From JAMQKA01 sp034521835 (GTDB taxonomy: Bacteria > Bacteroidota > Rhodothermia > Balneolales > Balneolaceae), in assembly GCA_034521835.1 (NCBI GenBank), contig JAXHMA010000004.1, positions 744,001 to 808,000 of the forward strand: a stretch of DNA of 64,000 bases, in the 5' to 3' direction. Position numbers and translations under genes: made by a program. This document shows, in pieces, positions 18,462-27,301 of this stretch; the first letter of the stretch is position 1, and each line of letters begins with the position of its first letter. Under the pieces are notes generated by a model, which worked only from the letters and a program-made list of their open reading frames with translations, was not told the origin of the DNA and did not search any database.

Positions 18462-20090
18462 ATGATAGGGCGATTTATTTCTAAACACAGGAGATCAAAA
18501 TTACTGGCTGTCGTATTTTTTTGGGGATTTTACCAGGTTATAAATAGTACCATTCTGCAGGCCCAGCCGGATCAGCGTCCCAACATCCTGTTTGCTGTTG
18601 CGGATGATGCCTCCTTTCCACATATGGGCGCGTACGGCACCGACTGGATTGAAACGCCGGCATTTGATCGCGTTGCGGATCAAGGCATCCTGTTTACCCG
18701 CGCGTTTACGCCCAATCCCAAATGCGCCCCCTCCCGCTCCATCATTTTGACGGGACGCAACTCCTGGCAGCTGGAGGAGGCCGCCAATCACTGGGCTGAC
18801 TTTCCCACCAAATTCAAGGTGTATACCGAAGTGCTGGCCGAGCACGGATATCACGTGGGAAGCACCGGCAAGGGATGGGCGCCAGGCGTTGCAGAAACGG
18901 AGTCGGGCCAGCCGCGACACTTGGCTGGACAGCCGTATAACGAGCATCAGCAGCAATCCCCCACAAGTGGCATTTCGTCAAACGATTATGCAGGAAACTT
19001 TGAAGCTTTTCTTGAAGAAAAATCCGGCGACGCCCCGTTTGCCTTCTGGTATGGCGGATACGAACCGCACCGCAGCTACGAATTCCTGTCAGGTGTAGAA
19101 CAGGGCGGTAAAAATACATCTGAGATTGATCAGGTGCCAGCATTCTGGCCCGATACAGACTCCGTTCGCATAGACATGCTGGATTACGCGTATGAGATCG
19201 AGCACTTCGATCAACATCTTGGGCGTATGCTGGCACTGCTCGAGGAACATGGAGAGCTCGAAAACACGATCGTGGTAGTTACAGCCGACAATGGCATGCC
19301 TTTCCCGCGAGTAAAAGGTCAGACCTATGAGCGCTCGGCCCACCTACCCCTGGCTATCATGTGGCCGGCCAGTATCGAGAACCCGGGCCGTGTGGTAGAT
19401 GATTTTGTGAGCTTTGCGGACTTTGCCCCAACCTTCCTGGAAGTTGCTGGAGTCCAGTGGGAAAATTCTGGTATGCATCCTGCGGCAGGACACAGCCTCA
19501 CCGATATTTTGTATTCTGATTCAACGGGTCAGGTTAATCCTGAAAGAGATCACGTTTTGCTAGGGAAAGAACGCCACGATATCGGTCGCCCGTATGACTG
19601 GGGCTACCCGATTCGCGGCATCGTGCGGGGTGATATGCTGTATCTTCGCAACTTCGAACCAGCTCGCTGGCCCGCCGGAAATCCCCAAACCGGGTATCTC
19701 AACACAGATGGAAGTCCCACTAAAACGTACGTGCTCGACCACCGGACCACCCGGGGCATGTACCACTTCTGGGAATGGAATTTTGGGAAACGACCTGCAG
19801 AGGAGCTGTATAACATTGTCGATGACCCCTACTGCCTGAACAACCTGGCGGACGATCCCTCGTACACTGGTGAAAAGAGCAGGTTAAAAACGGAGCTTCA
19901 TCAGAAATTAAAACAGCAGCAGGATCCCCGCATGTTTGGCCGCGGCTACGTGTTCGACGGCTACCGTTATATGGATGAGGGCAATGTAAACTTCTACCAC
20001 CGGTACATATCAGGGGAACAGATGAATACCGGGTGGGTAAATGACTCCGATTTTGAAGAGGAGCCGCTTCCTGAGGGAAATGATCGATAA
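18462..20090 (+). CDS. Sulfatase (arylsulfatase A type), exported
   Basis: A 542-residue protein with an N-terminal hydrophobic signal (LLAVVFFWGFYQVINSTIL) and the sulfatase start RPNILFAVADDASFPHMGAYG with metal-binding Asp. The active-site Cys88 lies in CAPSR, the C-x-P-S-R motif converted to formylglycine by FGE or anaerobic maturase. A second ligand block is VTADNGMPF. It hydrolyses sulfate esters, probably on algal or host polysaccharides, in the periplasm. The Asp-Asp-Ala-Ser start differs slightly from the common DDQG. No maturase is in the window. It starts 67 bp beyond the IS30 end, so its original upstream region may have been replaced. Confidence 0.93.
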   Translation: MIGRFISKHRRSKLLAVVFFWGFYQVINSTILQAQPDQRPNILFAVADDASFPHMGAYGTDWIETPAFDRVADQGILFTRAFTPNPKCAPSRSIILTGRNSWQLEEAANHWADFPTKFKVYTEVLAEHGYHVGSTGKGWAPGVAETESGQPRHLAGQPYNEHQQQSPTSGISSNDYAGNFEAFLEEKSGDAPFAFWYGGYEPHRSYEFLSGVEQGGKNTSEIDQVPAFWPDTDSVRIDMLDYAYEIEHFDQHLGRMLALLEEHGELENTIVVVTADNGMPFPRVKGQTYERSAHLPLAIMWPASIENPGRVVDDFVSFADFAPTFLEVAGVQWENSGMHPAAGHSLTDILYSDSTGQVNPERDHVLLGKERHDIGRPYDWGYPIRGIVRGDMLYLRNFEPARWPAGNPQTGYLNTDGSPTKTYVLDHRTTRGMYHFWEWNFGKRPAEELYNIVDDPYCLNNLADDPSYTGEKSRLKTELHQKLKQQQDPRMFGRGYVFDGYRYMDEGNVNFYHRYISGEQMNTGWVNDSDFEEEPLPEGNDR

Positions 20091-20164
20091 GGATATTGAT
20101 ATTGTAAACAAAGAGATGGATAGGAGCATGTTCTCACCGGCTGGTAATTCCGTTTCTGTGGGAA

Positions 20165-20201
20165 AGAAATAAAAAGTCCCGCCTGGCAGCTGCCTGGCGG
20201 G
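20165..20201 (-). terminator. Terminator for the M14 peptidase gene (bidirectional stem)
   Basis: A near-perfect 12-bp stem (20178-20189 with 20190-20201, one mismatch) is preceded on the plus strand by AAATAAAAA, which is a T run on the minus strand. Confidence 0.8.
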
Positions 20202-20236
20202 GTATAATTATTCTCAAGAATAGTTTGCCTTAAAAT

Positions 20237-22849
20237 TTAATATTCGCTGGCTGACGCCCCGCTAATGGTTTGACCAAAGAAGATGGCGTTGGCAAACAGT
20301 TTGTTGGTGCCGTACCAGAAGGCGCGGAAGTTGGGATTGTCGGTCATGGCAATGACCTTGCCACTGCCCTGCCTGCTTACTATGATGGAAGCTGTCCCTT
20401 TAAGTGTTTCCAGGTTTTCTTCGGAGATATATCCACTGGCCAGCGGTTGCTCAGTATAGCGGAGGGGCGTGGCGTAGGGGTTTTCTGATTTCTTCATGAA
20501 TATTGTACTGTTTCGGAAGACCGTCAGGTCAGAATCGTTGTAGCCGTATCCCAAAGGGTGTGAAAGATCGAGTTCAGTATTAAAAATGGCCCCGCCTATA
20601 TATTGTGCTCCACGGTCGTAATCCATTTCGGCATACGGTTTGAGAGTGACCTCGCTGGTATCGTTTTCCTCATCTACAAACGTAATGTTAGCCAGCTCAT
20701 TTTGGGCCGCCCATTGTACGGCATTTTTTGTAGTGATGAGCGTGCCACCATCTCTGACCCACTCCTTCAGTTTATTAATTGTGGCCTCAGAAAGGTCGCT
20801 GTAGTTACCGTTCAACATGGCGATGACGTTGTAGCGGTCGATATCCTCTTCGCTGAGGACCTCTTTGGTGAGCAGCGTTGCAGGCATATGGTAGCGCTGG
20901 TCGAGCAGGTGCCAGGCTTCGCCCACTTCATATGAACTAGTTCCCTCTCCAGCCAGGATCGCGATGGCAGGTTTTTCGAGATCTTCAAAATCTCCGCTTC
21001 CTAGGTCGATACCGGAAGGCGTCAGCCCGGTGCCTAAGGCATAAATGGTAAGTCCGTCTTCCTCGGCGGCAGTTTGGGCCCATTCGTGGATCACTTCGGC
21101 GTCAACATCCTGCGGACCGATCGGCACCAGGATGCTCCCGTAGTCAAATTCGTGCACCCCATCGGGGGTAACAGCAGTGAAAGGGCGTGCTGCCACTTTG
21201 GTCCGAACGCCGGCATCCTGAATACGATACAGTGCGCGCGGGGCATAATATTCATCCCATTCAAAAATATACGCATATTCCGCCTCTCCACCGATTATTT
21301 CGCCCTGCGGGGCATTTTTAATCTGTACCTGCTCCCCAAGCTGACTGCTGTTGTAGGCGCGGCTGTCCAGCTCGGCAAACGGCAGGTTGAATGCGTACGG
21401 CATAGTCCAGGACGAGACATCATAAAACAGGCTGTCTGGGAAGGTGGTGCGCCGTTCAAACAGTGCTTCGATGAACCGGCTTTGATACTGGTCAGTGGGG
21501 ACGATGTAAGAGCTGCCCGTTTCAAAAGTTTCGCCGTTGGCGGTAAGCTGCTCTGATAGTTTGTACACTTCAACGTCGTGACGGCTCATCATTTCAGCCA
21601 AGCGGTAGCCGCGGGCTTTGTCTTCATCCTCACCAAAAACATACGCTTGTATGGAGTTTTGCTGCGCCTGCTGCTCGGCCTCCCGGAAAAAGGTGCGCTG
21701 GTGATTCAAGATTTCCGGCCGTAGATTAATAGAGGCCTCCAGGGTGGAAAGCGTAGTCAAAAACTGGTTCTTGATCGTAAAGGGAAACTTGAGCACGCCG
21801 TGGATACTTTCCTGCGCATGGGATCGCGAGCTGGCCTGCTCAAAGAGAATACCGATACTACCGTTAATATCTGGGTAGGTAGATCCTTTTCCGTAGTAAA
21901 AATCGTCGTAATTTTCTTTGCTGAAATAGAGGCGCTTGTTGATGTCCAGGATTTCAGCATGATACTCACCGATCGCCTCTGTCAGTTTCTGGTTGCGCTC
22001 GGGGGTCAGTGGATGCGTTCTGGAGGGGATGCCCGGCTGGAAGAAAAACGTGGAGTTGGTACCCATCTCATGGTGATCAGTCAGAATATTGGGCTTCCAG
22101 TGGTGAAACATGTTGATGCGCGCTTGGCTCTCAGGGTGTTGTACCAACATCCAGTCTCGATTCAGGTCAAACCAGTAGTGATTGGTACGTCCGCTGGGCC
22201 AGGGCTGATTTTGCTCCATGTTATTGGGATCATCCACCAGGGTTTTCAGGCTGCGGCGCGTGTTGGCCCAATGAGCAAAACGGTTGAGTCCGTCAGGATT
22301 CAAACTGGGATCCAGAAGAACTACCGAATGTTGTAGGATTTGCTCAACGTTGGCACCCTGTGCCGCGGCCAGGTAGTAGGCGGCCAGAAGCGCGGCATTG
22401 GATCCACTTGACTCGTCGCCGTGGATGCTGTATCCCATGTAGGTGATGATCGGCATCTCCTCAACATTGAGGTTGTCTGATTGTTCGGGGTCGGTCAGTG
22501 CTACATGGTTTTTACGAATCTGTTCTATATTTTGATGATTTGAGGGAGAGGTGATCGTCAGCAGTAACAGCGGGCGATCTTCATAGGTCTGACCAAACTC
22601 CTGGATAGTAATCCGGTCGGAGGCCTCGGCCACGGCATACATATATTTGACCAGCTGGTCGTGCCGCACGTGCCATTCGCCCGGAACCATACCCAGCACC
22701 TCTTCTGGTGTTGGGATGGTGTTGTCATAAGTTACATCCTGCGGGAGGTAGTAGTCCATTTCGGCCACGGCGTCGGCAGGATTCTGCGCCGTTGTTATTC
22801 CCGCCGAGGTCAGCAGAAAAAAATATAGGATACATATCCGTTTAAACAT
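20237..22849 (-). CDS. M14 family zinc carboxypeptidase, secreted
   Basis: An 870-residue protein begins with a signal peptide (ICILYFFLLTSAGITTAQ). The catalytic domain (about 50-390) has the zinc motif HGDE (about residues 143-146) in SIHGDESSGSNAALLAAYYL, the substrate-binding DPSLNPDGLNRF and WANTRRS block, and a third zinc His in LTDHHEMGTNSTFF. The remaining 450 residues form an accessory region typical of the large bacteroidete M14 proteins. It cleaves C-terminal residues from peptides outside the cytoplasm. It is monocistronic, converging with the sulfatase and diverging from the membrane protein at 23051. Confidence 0.92.
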   Translation of the reverse strand: MFKRICILYFFLLTSAGITTAQNPADAVAEMDYYLPQDVTYDNTIPTPEEVLGMVPGEWHVRHDQLVKYMYAVAEASDRITIQEFGQTYEDRPLLLLTITSPSNHQNIEQIRKNHVALTDPEQSDNLNVEEMPIITYMGYSIHGDESSGSNAALLAAYYLAAAQGANVEQILQHSVVLLDPSLNPDGLNRFAHWANTRRSLKTLVDDPNNMEQNQPWPSGRTNHYWFDLNRDWMLVQHPESQARINMFHHWKPNILTDHHEMGTNSTFFFQPGIPSRTHPLTPERNQKLTEAIGEYHAEILDINKRLYFSKENYDDFYYGKGSTYPDINGSIGILFEQASSRSHAQESIHGVLKFPFTIKNQFLTTLSTLEASINLRPEILNHQRTFFREAEQQAQQNSIQAYVFGEDEDKARGYRLAEMMSRHDVEVYKLSEQLTANGETFETGSSYIVPTDQYQSRFIEALFERRTTFPDSLFYDVSSWTMPYAFNLPFAELDSRAYNSSQLGEQVQIKNAPQGEIIGGEAEYAYIFEWDEYYAPRALYRIQDAGVRTKVAARPFTAVTPDGVHEFDYGSILVPIGPQDVDAEVIHEWAQTAAEEDGLTIYALGTGLTPSGIDLGSGDFEDLEKPAIAILAGEGTSSYEVGEAWHLLDQRYHMPATLLTKEVLSEEDIDRYNVIAMLNGNYSDLSEATINKLKEWVRDGGTLITTKNAVQWAAQNELANITFVDEENDTSEVTLKPYAEMDYDRGAQYIGGAIFNTELDLSHPLGYGYNDSDLTVFRNSTIFMKKSENPYATPLRYTEQPLASGYISEENLETLKGTASIIVSRQGSGKVIAMTDNPNFRAFWYGTNKLFANAIFFGQTISGASASEY

Positions 22850-23050
22850 GATAAAATTAGGTCTGGGTGAGAAATTAGTTTGATTCTTTAGGAAGTACTT
22901 AAATTTGAGCCTAATTATAAAGAAAGGGAATGAAAAATGTTTTTAAAACGACTATTCTCTATCGTTATATTGTTCTGACGATAAATGTTGTACACTACAG
23001 TCGAAAAGAAACAGGTCGTAATACAGTAAATATATAGCTTTGGGATAACG

Positions 23051-24007
23051 ATGATTACAAGTAACGAAGATAGAATCAGTGTTGAGGATTCATTTCTAAA
23101 TGAATATGGCACTACAAAACGACTGCTCTGGGGCGGCCTTGTGATGGCAGTGGGTGTTTTAATTGCCGGGTTCTGGAACTATCACTTGGTGGATGGATTT
23201 GGCAAAAACTTCGTAGCTGGTCAAACTATCGGAAATACCGAAATGCTGGCGGGAACCTATGGTGAGAATGGCGGTGGATTTGGATTTATCTTTGCTGCCA
23301 TTGCCGGTTTGGCGGCTACCTTTACAGCCTGTAACTGTGTGGCCTTTGCCATGATTCCCGGCTTGGCCTGTTCTACTGACAAGGAATCGACCCGGTCATC
23401 GGCTGTTTCTGCGCTTATTGCATTTGTGACTCCTGTTGTACTGGTAGGTGCGGTCTACGGCATATATATCGGCTTTTTGGGACCCGAGGGTGTTTCTGCC
23501 ATCAATGACCGGGCGGTGCGTTTGGCCCAGGCACAGACTGTTTTTTCCATTATAGGAGTGGTTATGATTTTCTGGGGATTTATGGAGCTGGGATTTCTCA
23601 AAAAGCTGACCAAAAGGTTTTCGCCACTGACGCGCCGCTTTTTTAGCTCATCTACAACAAAAGTGGCCCTGATGGGATTTTTGGTTGGACTGTTTGCGGT
23701 GGGCCGTCCTTTCCCCGTATTCCGCCAGTTTATGAGCTATGCCGCCGCTGCAGAAAGTCCAACCTATGGCGCTCTTGTGATGGCAATCCACGGGTTGGGA
23801 CAGATAACGGTATTACTGTTGTTGTTCTTTGCGCTGGTTTATTTTGCGGGTGACCGCATGATGCGATGGTCTAGCGAGCAGCCGCACAAGCCGCGGATGC
23901 TTACTGCGTTGGCACTGCTGGGCGGAGGGGCTTATTTCGTATTTTACTGGGGTATCGCCTTTGTGTACGATATAGGCCGCTGGGGGTTTAAGCTGGGATG
24001 GTATTAA
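23051..24007 (+). CDS. Polytopic membrane protein, CcdA/DsbD-like
   Basis: A 318-residue protein has about eight hydrophobic helices. The segment TFTACNCVAFAMIPGLACS carries Cys residues in a helix and resembles the Cys-Pro helix of CcdA/DsbD-type electron carriers, but the match is loose (no C-x-x-P). I would not assign a reaction. A sequence resembling a Bacteroidota -7 box (TATAGCTTTG at about 23034-23043) lies just before the ATG at 23051. Confidence 0.5.
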   Translation: MITSNEDRISVEDSFLNEYGTTKRLLWGGLVMAVGVLIAGFWNYHLVDGFGKNFVAGQTIGNTEMLAGTYGENGGGFGFIFAAIAGLAATFTACNCVAFAMIPGLACSTDKESTRSSAVSALIAFVTPVVLVGAVYGIYIGFLGPEGVSAINDRAVRLAQAQTVFSIIGVVMIFWGFMELGFLKKLTKRFSPLTRRFFSSSTTKVALMGFLVGLFAVGRPFPVFRQFMSYAAAAESPTYGALVMAIHGLGQITVLLLLFFALVYFAGDRMMRWSSEQPHKPRMLTALALLGGGAYFVFYWGIAFVYDIGRWGFKLGWY

Positions 24008-24045
24008 AAGAAAATGTGCGACATACATGAACGCACGCCGCACAT
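24008..24045 (-). terminator. Probable terminator between convergent genes
   Basis: ATGTGCG (24014-24020) pairs with CGCACAT (24039-24045). On the minus strand it is followed by TTTCTTTTA, so it serves the baeRF gene. Confidence 0.6.
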
Positions 24046-24068
24046 GAGTAGGTCTGAAAATAGAGCAA

Positions 24069-25202
24069 TCAGTATCGGAAGATAGCCGCTATTGACGTAT
24101 TGCTCGGCATTTCCTCTTTTTCAAGGGCATAGACGTTGCCGCCCTGCGTAATTGTTTTGATGGCGGCCAGATTGATAAGATCGTGCTCCCCGTTTTTCTT
24201 CTCTTCACTAAGGTGCACTACATCTTCGGTCTCGTCAAATTTGCCCCAGCTATGTTCTCCAATCGGGATGAACAGCGAATCCACCTTGCCGTAGTGGGCG
24301 CCCTCAACAATAGAAGAAAGGTTTTCAGATCGTTTGTCGGTGCCTGAAAGATCGCCAAAGCGGTTGATATCGTTATACATCTCCTTCAGGAAGTAAGACT
24401 TGATGATTTCCCAGCCCTCATCTCGAACTTCTTCATTACTTTTGGGGTCCGGATTGGTGGTTACGGCCGAGTCCATCAGCCGGCTGTAATGGTTTACTTT
24501 CCTGTATAGGGAAACTGCCTGGTCAACGCCCGCCAGAATCAGCGGATCATTCCGTTTTTTAAGGATGGAAGTAACTTCGGTTTCGATCGTTTTGAGATAT
24601 TCCTCTACTATTTGCCGTTCGCTTCCATCGCCTGCGCCCTGACCATGGAATATCGCTGTCCCTTTTCCATCACCCGAGTGATGTTGCAGATGACGCTGAA
24701 CCACATCATATTTCTGGAATTCTTCCATATCCGTAGGAGCTTCATTCAGTTGCAATTGCTCAACGGAATCGCGCGTGGCTTTGAGCAACCGTACATTTTT
24801 TTGGCTTACGGTCAGCATGCAGTAGGTGCCGTCCAGCGTAATCATCGGCAGCAGCGGCGTAACCAGGAAGCAGTCATCAATCAGGTAACGCGGCCGGAAA
24901 TCAAGAGGCACCCGGAAATATTCAAAATAATCCTCACCTATAAACAGTGCCAAGCCTTTGTCACTATGTTGCCAGAATTGAGGCCGATCAAGTAGTTTTC
25001 GGGGTTCATCCAGAAGGTCATCAATATCATTTTTTTTCATCCCGTTTGAGCTCAGTTCATCTTCAATATCGCTGAGCATATTTTTCAGGCGAATGGGATC
25101 CTGCTGTACCTGCTCTCCCACGGTGTGGGTTGGTAAGTATATCGAAATACTGTTTTCAGCCGTATTGTTAATAATCTCCAAAATAATATCGCGTGTTATC
25201 AT
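24069..25202 (-). CDS. baeRF-type eRF1-like protein
   Basis: The start is set at ATG 25202 because GGAGG lies six bases upstream; a TTG four codons earlier is ignored. The 377-residue product has the N-terminal SISIYLPTHTVGEQVQQDPI, the middle LALFIGEDYFEYFRVPLDF and CMLTVSQKNVRLLKATRD segments, and the C-terminal region SLFIPIGEHSWGKFDE typical of bacterial eRF1-like (baeRF) proteins. These resemble archaeal/eukaryotic peptide-release factor folds and are suspected to act at ribosomes under stress, but the reaction is not established. It is the only gene in its transcription unit. Confidence 0.78.
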   Translation of the reverse strand: MITRDIILEIINNTAENSISIYLPTHTVGEQVQQDPIRLKNMLSDIEDELSSNGMKKNDIDDLLDEPRKLLDRPQFWQHSDKGLALFIGEDYFEYFRVPLDFRPRYLIDDCFLVTPLLPMITLDGTYCMLTVSQKNVRLLKATRDSVEQLQLNEAPTDMEEFQKYDVVQRHLQHHSGDGKGTAIFHGQGAGDGSERQIVEEYLKTIETEVTSILKKRNDPLILAGVDQAVSLYRKVNHYSRLMDSAVTTNPDPKSNEEVRDEGWEIIKSYFLKEMYNDINRFGDLSGTDKRSENLSSIVEGAHYGKVDSLFIPIGEHSWGKFDETEDVVHLSEEKKNGEHDLINLAAIKTITQGGNVYALEKEEMPSNTSIAAIFRY

Positions 25203-25361
25203 AGATACCTCCAAAATTTATTCTGTTTAACCCATCGTAGGTTCTAACCTAACATCCATTTTCTGTAGAAGATTCGCTACCCAGGATCGGGCAACATTTT
25301 CTCCTTTATTATAAAAACACGAGAACTGAGTATCTATTATTTATTATCGGCATTGGAACCA

Positions 25362-26288
25362 TTATTGTTTGGCAACTGCAACAAATTGAGAGGTAGGCTT
25401 CTTCATATCCACCAACATGGGGCAAGAGATGAAAATGGTACTGTAGGTTCCGAGCATAATACCGGTCATCATGGCGAATGCGAAGCCCTTGAGCACGGCT
25501 CCTCCAAAAACGAAAAGCACGGCCACCACCAGAAAGGTCGTCAGTGAAGTAACCACGGTGCGGCTCAGCGTCTGGTTGATGCTTCGGTTGACCATCTCCG
25601 GCCAGCTGGTGTTCGGTTTGAGCTTTTTATTCTCCCGGATACGGTCGAATACCACAATCGTGTCGTTCAGGGAATACCCGATAATGGTCAGGAATGCGCC
25701 AATCAGCACCTGGTCGATATCCATGTTGAAGGGCAGTACGCCATTCAGCAGGGTAAAAATACCCAGAATAATTATAACATCATGGATGAGTGTGGCCAAC
25801 ACCACCACGGTAAACGACAAATTTTGGAAGCGCACAAAAATATACAGCGAGATAACCACCAGGGAAAGTACCGTGGCGATGCGGGAGGCCTGGCGCATAT
25901 CATCGGCAAATGTGGGTCCTATAAGGTCGGTTTTTATTATTTGCGCAGGATTTCCCAGCAGTCCACTTTTAAGAGCCTGGCCGGTGCGGCTGGCCAGTTG
26001 ATCGATATCTGAATCGACGGTTCGGATCTGCAGTTCCGTTGTTGAACCGTAATGCCGTACCTGCGGCTCGGCGATGCCCGCTTCATTCAGCAAGGCGCGC
26101 ACTTCTGCGACCGATACCGGTTGCCGGAAGGAGACCACCAGTTCGGTGCCACCCCGGAAGTCGATGCCGTACTGCAGTCCACGGACGGAGATGGCTCCCA
26201 GCTAAACTACGATCATCATGTACGATACCAGGTATCCGATCTTCCGATTACTGATAAAATTAAAATTGGCATCCGCAAAGAGTCTCAT
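25362..26288 (-). pseudogene. secF: SecF preprotein translocase subunit with in-frame TAG at codon 29
   Basis: ATG 26288 with CAGGAG upstream starts the normal SecF N-terminus (FADANFNFISNRKIGYLVSY). A TAG at 26204-26202 interrupts it, and the frame continues unchanged: LGAISVRGLQYGIDFRGGTE, then LSLVVISLYIFVRFQ and IGYSLNDTIVVFDRIREN (the SecF signature). The full length would be 308 residues. SecF works with SecD to drive export with the proton gradient, so a broken gene is unexpected. The observed GTTTAGCTG could arise from GTTAGCCTG by one insertion plus one deletion, which would restore VVSLGA. SecD is not adjacent. Confidence 0.85.
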
Positions 26289-26302
26289 ATTGTTCTCCTG
26301 AA

Positions 26303-26419
26303 TTATTGTTCATCGTTAGCCGGATTCTTTTTACGCAGCACCTTGACCATAAAGATCACGGCTGCCGCTGTCACCGCCAGCTGAACAGTGACCATCAAAT
26401 TTAGTGCAGAAGTTGTCAT
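26303..26419 (-). CDS. Small single-pass membrane protein, 38 residues
   Basis: ATG 26419 with GGGAG about ten bases upstream. The product has one hydrophobic helix (LMVTVQLAVTAAAVIFMVKV) and a charged C-terminus (LRKKNPANDEQ). It is 14 bp upstream of secF on the same strand and could be a Sec accessory or a relic of a neighbouring gene. I do not recognise it. The longer frame up to 26632 overlaps the TSUP gene antisense and is not credible. Confidence 0.45.
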   Translation of the reverse strand: MTTSALNLMVTVQLAVTAAAVIFMVKVLRKKNPANDEQ

Positions 26420-26434
26420 CTGGGTATACTCCCG

Positions 26435-27184
26435 TTGAGGTGTTTCATTTCGCCGAGGCGCTCTCGTCGTTTTACGGCGCCGAAAACAAGCAGCGTAGAC
26501 GGTACGCTGGGCATGGCTTACGGCATCAGCACCAATACCTTTCTGCTCAGTATTGGTATTTCGCCGGTGCAGGCCAGTGCGAGCATCCATATGGCTGAGG
26601 TAGCTACCAGCTTCGTTTCGGGAATCACGCACTATGGATTTGGCAATGTGGATATGGGATTGGTCAAAAAGCTGATTGTTCCGGGTATGATCGGGGCGGT
26701 GGCGGGCACACTGCTACTGGTCTGGATGCCGGTGGAGATCATGAAAACGATTGTGAGCATATATCTACTGATCATGGGATGCATCATCCTGTTGAAAGCA
26801 GTGCAAAAACAAGTGGTACAAAAAGTTCATCACAACACCGTCCCACTCGGATTTTTCGGCGGCCTGCTTGACGCGACGGGCGGAGGGGGCTGGGGAACCA
26901 TTGTGGCTTCTACGCTGATTGCCAAGAGCAGCATCCCCCGGCTGGCCGTGGGCACGGTAAACGTGGCAGAGTTTTTCGTGGCGCTGACCTCATCACTGAC
27001 GTTCGTCATTTCGTTGCCGACGATTAATTGGTATATCATTGCCGGGCTGGCCATCGGTGGCATGCTGGCTGCCCCGCTGGCAGCCTATTTTGCAGGTAAA
27101 ATTCCCCAGCGAGGATTTATGGTTCTTATCGGCCTCGCAATTCTTGGGCTTAGTGGATACACGCTGTTCCAGATTATCTCTTGA
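26435..27184 (+). CDS. TSUP (TauE/SafE) family transporter, 5' end probably damaged
   Basis: From GTLGMAYGISTNTFLLSIGI onward this is a clear TSUP anion exporter with about seven helices and the second half-repeat LGFFGGLLDATGGGGWGTIV. The first helix expected before it is missing: the residues encoded at 26435-26500 are Arg-rich and not membrane-like (CFISPRRSRRFTAPKTSS). The start codon here is TTG and doubtful. This fits a 5' truncation or mis-joined sequence at about 26420-26500. TSUP proteins export sulfite, sulfonates or similar anions. Substrate unknown. Confidence 0.7.
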   Translation: MRCFISPRRSRRFTAPKTSSVDGTLGMAYGISTNTFLLSIGISPVQASASIHMAEVATSFVSGITHYGFGNVDMGLVKKLIVPGMIGAVAGTLLLVWMPVEIMKTIVSIYLLIMGCIILLKAVQKQVVQKVHHNTVPLGFFGGLLDATGGGGWGTIVASTLIAKSSIPRLAVGTVNVAEFFVALTSSLTFVISLPTINWYIIAGLAIGGMLAAPLAAYFAGKIPQRGFMVLIGLAILGLSGYTLFQIIS

Positions 27185-27301
27185 TATCCTGTGATTTACG
27201 ATAAGTTCTCTTTGAGAAGGATCGTACCCTGTCTTTTATTTTGACCGTTTAATTCATTATCGTAGCGCAATACGGGCAAATTACAGTAATTAAACTTTTG
27301 T

